DNA from: an uncultured Robinsoniella sp. | GTDB lineage: Bacteria; Bacillota; Clostridia; Lachnospirales; Lachnospiraceae | Reading direction: 5' to 3' | DNA: 64,000 nucleotides | Assembly: GCA_900539655.1 (NCBI GenBank) | Contig: UQCR01000016.1 | Coordinates: 1-64,000, forward strand | In this document: positions 61,261-64,000 of the stretch, one piece after another | Position numbering within the stretch: position 1 is the stretch's first letter | Layout of the letters: every line of letters starts with the position of its first letter | Notes under the pieces: generated by a model | Told to the model about the DNA's origin: nothing | What the model saw: the letters and a program-made list of their open reading frames with translations, nothing else | Databases searched by the model: none | Translations under genes and position numbers: made by a program

Positions 61261-61766
61261 AAGAAATTGGTCAGATCACTGGAATGGGATTTATTGGCAC
61301 AGAAACGGGAATCTTTAAAATGAAAATCGGTAAGAAAAATGTAAATCTGATCGAAGGTGCTACACCTCCACTTTCTGTAAGCTCAAAGTGGGTACGAATG
61401 CGTGGAGATGGAATCATTGCTATTTCTGGAGATTATTTCATTTTTAGAAATAACGGAACGTCTGATTGGATAAAGTGGTATTATCCGTTACCGGAAAATG
61501 TAACAAAGATTAGGGTAACATTAAAGGCATGTGCGGATGAGATAACAACAAGTCCAGAAGCAATATTAAGCATAAGCAAAGGTACAACCTACGATGATTC
61601 AAATACGATATATAACACTAAAAGTCAATCGGGGTGGGTTGATATTTCTAGGGAAATATTATTGCCAACACCTTATATAGGATTTTTAATGCGTGGATGG
61701 AAATATGTAACTGGTGAAATGTATGTATTTAAAATAAAAGATCTAGTGGTAGAAAAAATAGAATAA
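61242..61766 (+). CDS. Hypothetical late protein, beta-rich, 174 aa
   Basis: ATG at 61242 follows AAAGGGGG; an upstream ATG at 61140 in the same frame lies deep in the previous gene. 174 residues, Gly/Thr-rich beta protein, with WVRMRGDGIIAISGDYF and GWVDISREILLP. Possibly a virion fibre or tail-tip accessory; function unknown. Confidence 0.55.
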   Translation: MLGLEVKEIGQITGMGFIGTETGIFKMKIGKKNVNLIEGATPPLSVSSKWVRMRGDGIIAISGDYFIFRNNGTSDWIKWYYPLPENVTKIRVTLKACADEITTSPEAILSISKGTTYDDSNTIYNTKSQSGWVDISREILLPTPYIGFLMRGWKYVTGEMYVFKIKDLVVEKIE

Positions 61767-61779
61767 GGAGGATATACAT

Positions 61780-61998
61780 ATGTATGCTGCAATTATAGAA
61801 GGAGTTATTCATTATAGCTCCACAGAAAAAGAAGGGTATCAGGAATTGGCGAAATCTAATATCGTTAACGATTCGGAAATCAAACCAGAATTAGGAGAAA
61901 AGCTGCAATCAGATATCTTAGAAATCAAGCAGTCTCAAGCGGTAACGGATGCTGCTTTGCAGGAATTAATACTTAATACTATGGGAGGTGAAGTATAA
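61780..61998 (+). CDS. Small late protein, 72 aa
   Basis: AAGGAGG upstream. 72 residues, starting MYAAIIEGVIHYSSTEKEGY and ending with a helical acidic part EIKQSQAVTDAALQELI. The C-terminal helix resembles small late phage proteins found before XkdX-like ones. Stop and next start share the G of TAATG-type junction (61998). Confidence 0.55.
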   Translation: MYAAIIEGVIHYSSTEKEGYQELAKSNIVNDSEIKPELGEKLQSDILEIKQSQAVTDAALQELILNTMGGEV

Positions 61999-62126
61999 TG
62001 GCATATTTTTTAGCATGTAGAATTATAAATGGCTATCTGGTTTATGCTAATGTACCTGATAGATTAAAAGATTCCGTAAGTACAGAGTTGATCAATTCTG
62101 GTCGGGAAGATTTAATTGTAACTTAA
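61998..62126 (+). CDS. XkdX-like small late protein, 42 aa
   Basis: Overlaps the previous stop. 42 residues (MAYFLACRIINGYLVYANVP ... EDLIVT) in the size range of XkdX-type proteins. Good coupling to its neighbour. The family call is tentative. Confidence 0.5.
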   Translation: MAYFLACRIINGYLVYANVPDRLKDSVSTELINSGREDLIVT

Positions 62127-62183
62127 AAATTTTTTTTGGGGTGGCACTTTTATGTGTGTCATCTTTTTAATTGGAGGGATTAT

Positions 62184-62342
62184 ATGGACTCTGAAGTATT
62201 AGAAAAGATTCAGCCGTGGATTAAATGTGATTATCAAACAATAGATGATTGCTATATTTGTTATGGAACAATAACACCTAAGAAAGATCCACCCACTCTT
62301 ATATCGGATTCTTTGAAAAACAAAAATTACATCATTTTATAA
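62184..62342 (+). CDS. Small hypothetical protein, 52 aa
   Basis: ATG at 62184 has TTGGAGGG 6 nt upstream; the in-frame ATG at 62136 overlaps a hairpin-like segment and lacks a ribosome binding site. 52 residues with two Cys (IKCDYQTIDDCYICYG). Directly precedes the endolysin gene. Confidence 0.5.
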   Translation: MDSEVLEKIQPWIKCDYQTIDDCYICYGTITPKKDPPTLISDSLKNKNYIIL

Positions 62343-62355
62343 CAGGGAGGTAAAC

Positions 62356-64000
62356 ATGAATATAAATACAAATTTAATGAGCATTAACCATACTGCTCTA
62401 AAACGTAGCAAAAAAGATATTAAATATATTGTGGTACATTATGTAGGTGCTTTAGGTGATGCGAAAGCAAATACAGATTATTATAAGGGACAATACGTTG
62501 GAGCTTCGGCAGATTTCTGGGTGGGTTTCAAAGGAGATATCTGGCAAGGTAATGATTACTGGAACTATTACTCTTGGGCAATTGGAGGTGGGCTGCAAGG
62601 TTCTGGTTCACATCCTTTTTACCAGGTTGCCCTTAACAGTAATTCAATAAGCGTTGAAATGTGTGTTCGTAAACGTAGCACAAACACAATGAATGCAACT
62701 GACCGAGATTGGTATTTTGAAGATGCTACCGTGGAATCTGCAGCTGAACTGGTTGCCTTCTTAATGAAGGACACAGATGTAGATATCGATCACGTAATCA
62801 GGCATTTTGATGTAAACTCGAAAATCTGTCCTAATCCGTTTGTTTATGACAATGGCAAAACTACATGGTCTGGATTCAAACAAAAAGTCATGAATTATTA
62901 TAATGGTAACTCTGCACCAGCTCCTCAAGAAGTTAAATACAGAATTGCGAGAGAATATAAAAATGGCAAATATATTGATCAAAAAGGTGCATTCTATGGA
63001 TCTGATTTAGAAAAGATCAAAAATGACTGTCCAGTTGGGTATTCTGTCTTTGACGCAAAAGGAAATATTGTATATACGAATTCATCTGGATCTGCTTCAT
63101 CTACGGATAAAATCTGGCTTGGTTGGGCGAAGTATGAGTCAGGCTCAAAAGGTTTTACATGTGTAAATGGAGATTCCGGTAAAGCGTATGGTAAATACCA
63201 GTTTGACTATCGTTACGCATTAGTGCCATTCATGCAGTTTTGCGTAGATAAGGATTCAAATAAATATGGACAATTTAAACTCTATATCTCTTATCGCGCT
63301 GGTGATCAACGGTTGGTTAACAATTCAAGCCTTGCAAAAATCTGGACAGGCATTTGTGATAAGTATCCTGCTGAGTTTGAAGCCTTGCAAGATACGTATG
63401 CTTATAAGAGCTATTACCTGGAAGTAAAGAAATATCTTGAGAATCTATATGGAATCAAGTTGGACAATCACGATCCCGCTGTTAAAGGTTCTGCATTCAG
63501 TATGGCAATTCGCTCTGGTGCTCTAACAGGAGCAAAGAAATTCAACGGATGTACTGATAGTACGAGCGATAAAAATATGTTACAGACAGCATACGGCACT
63601 TATGGGAATGAAGATGCGGGCAGATGGCCTAGACAGTTTAATGATGCGCTCAGTGCTTTAGATAACAGTACATATACGGAGATTGATATAGCGGGAAATT
63701 CTACACCATCTCCTGCCCCTACTCCAGATAAGGATTTGAAATATAAAGTGGGACAATATGTTAATTGCAGCTCTTACTACAACAAAGCAGCCGATCCAGT
63801 GTCTAAAGCTGTGATAAAACCACTTAGCGGAACCATTACTGCGACAAAACCAAAGAAGGCTAACCCATATCAGATTGACGGTAAATACTGGTGCAATGAT
63901 GGTGATATCCGTTCTGTAGGTAAGGCATTTGAACCATATAATGTAAAAGTAAACTCTGGGGATGTATATATCCGATCTAATGCCGGTACTAATTATGCTT
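62356..64000 (+). CDS. Endolysin: amidase plus further cell-wall domains, 3'-truncated by window edge
   Basis: ATG at 62356 with GGGAGG 6 nt upstream; still open at 64000, at least 548 codons. Residues ~1-175 are an N-acetylmuramoyl-L-alanine amidase (Amidase_2): zinc ligands His28 (VVHYVG), His150 (IRHFD) and Cys158 (SKICPNP), with catalytic Glu101 in SVEMC. A short linker and YRIAREYKNGKY follow, then a glucosaminidase- or lysozyme-like domain (about 250-445: WAKYESGSKGFTCVNGDSGK). A linker TPSPAPTPD and the start of an SH3-like wall-binding domain (DVYIRSNAG) come last. It cuts peptidoglycan at lysis after holin action. Confidence 0.87.
   Translation, partial: MNINTNLMSINHTALKRSKKDIKYIVVHYVGALGDAKANTDYYKGQYVGASADFWVGFKGDIWQGNDYWNYYSWAIGGGLQGSGSHPFYQVALNSNSISVEMCVRKRSTNTMNATDRDWYFEDATVESAAELVAFLMKDTDVDIDHVIRHFDVNSKICPNPFVYDNGKTTWSGFKQKVMNYYNGNSAPAPQEVKYRIAREYKNGKYIDQKGAFYGSDLEKIKNDCPVGYSVFDAKGNIVYTNSSGSASSTDKIWLGWAKYESGSKGFTCVNGDSGKAYGKYQFDYRYALVPFMQFCVDKDSNKYGQFKLYISYRAGDQRLVNNSSLAKIWTGICDKYPAEFEALQDTYAYKSYYLEVKKYLENLYGIKLDNHDPAVKGSAFSMAIRSGALTGAKKFNGCTDSTSDKNMLQTAYGTYGNEDAGRWPRQFNDALSALDNSTYTEIDIAGNSTPSPAPTPDKDLKYKVGQYVNCSSYYNKAADPVSKAVIKPLSGTITATKPKKANPYQIDGKYWCNDGDIRSVGKAFEPYNVKVNSGDVYIRSNAGTNYA

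Noticed and set aside
1..64000. tRNA genes, rRNA genes or CRISPR arrays
   Set aside because: No T-loop-like GGTTCGAATC segments in a cloverleaf and no regularly spaced direct repeats with unique spacers were found. The pseudoknot and hairpin repeats are too short and structured for a CRISPR array.

Overview
The window is about 64 kb of AT-rich DNA that reads almost entirely as one temperate siphophage (or integrated prophage) of a Gram-positive, Clostridia-type host, most likely a gut Lachnospiraceae. The reasons are strong AGGAGG-type ribosome binding sites, low GC content, a phage integrase with two antirepressor-type regulators, a BspA-like leucine-rich-repeat surface protein, a CmpB-like membrane protein, and an HK97/siphovirus order of structural genes. 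The host assignment is inference. Both edges cut through genes: an RNA polymerase on the left and an endolysin on the right.

Layout. (1) 1-4747: early or nucleic-acid genes. These are a single-subunit RNA polymerase of the YonO/QDE-1 type (DxDGD motif), a calcineurin-like phosphoesterase and an HU protein. (2) 4922-7888: a Rha/KilAC antirepressor, a tyrosine recombinase and an AntA/AntB-type antirepressor, separated by short RNA-like hairpin repeats. (3) 7927-15464: packaging and head genes: a putative small terminase, large terminase, portal, protease-scaffold fusion, decoration-like protein and major capsid protein. (4) 15534-23263: connector and tail-tube genes mixed with small accessory genes (RuvC-like resolvase, tiny membrane proteins, a reverse-strand moron). 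(5) 23309-35993: a very large tape measure gene split by a 3,025-nt insertion. The insertion has a recognisable group I intron core, and its predicted ligated exons restore one reading frame of 3,219 codons. (6) 36023-49562: distal tail, Tal, and two large baseplate or receptor-binding proteins. (7) 49671-55977: an accessory block with a secreted LRR protein, a tandem pseudoknot RNA array, a three-gene unknown cassette, and a degenerate ABC-ATPase cassette. (8) 56050-64000: lysis and late accessory genes: membrane proteins and holin candidates, a subtilisin-like protease, small XkdX-like proteins, and a multidomain amidase endolysin.

The most unusual object is the tape-measure intron. It carries no recognisable homing endonuclease. 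Instead it holds an operon of a STAS plus GHKL-ATPase protein, a STAS-like (DUF4325-type) protein and a PIN-domain nuclease. The operon has its own promoter and a perfect Firmicutes LexA box (GAAC-N4-GTTC). A reverse-strand zinc-ribbon gene with its own promoter sits at the intron's 3' end. Splicing of this intron would be needed to make the full tail ruler, so tail assembly, and perhaps the host SOS response, could be linked to this cargo. Second in interest is the pair of covarying H-type pseudoknots at 51546-51641, arranged like a type III antitoxin RNA but next to genes that do not look like a known type III toxin.

All family assignments come from reading motifs by eye; no database search was run.
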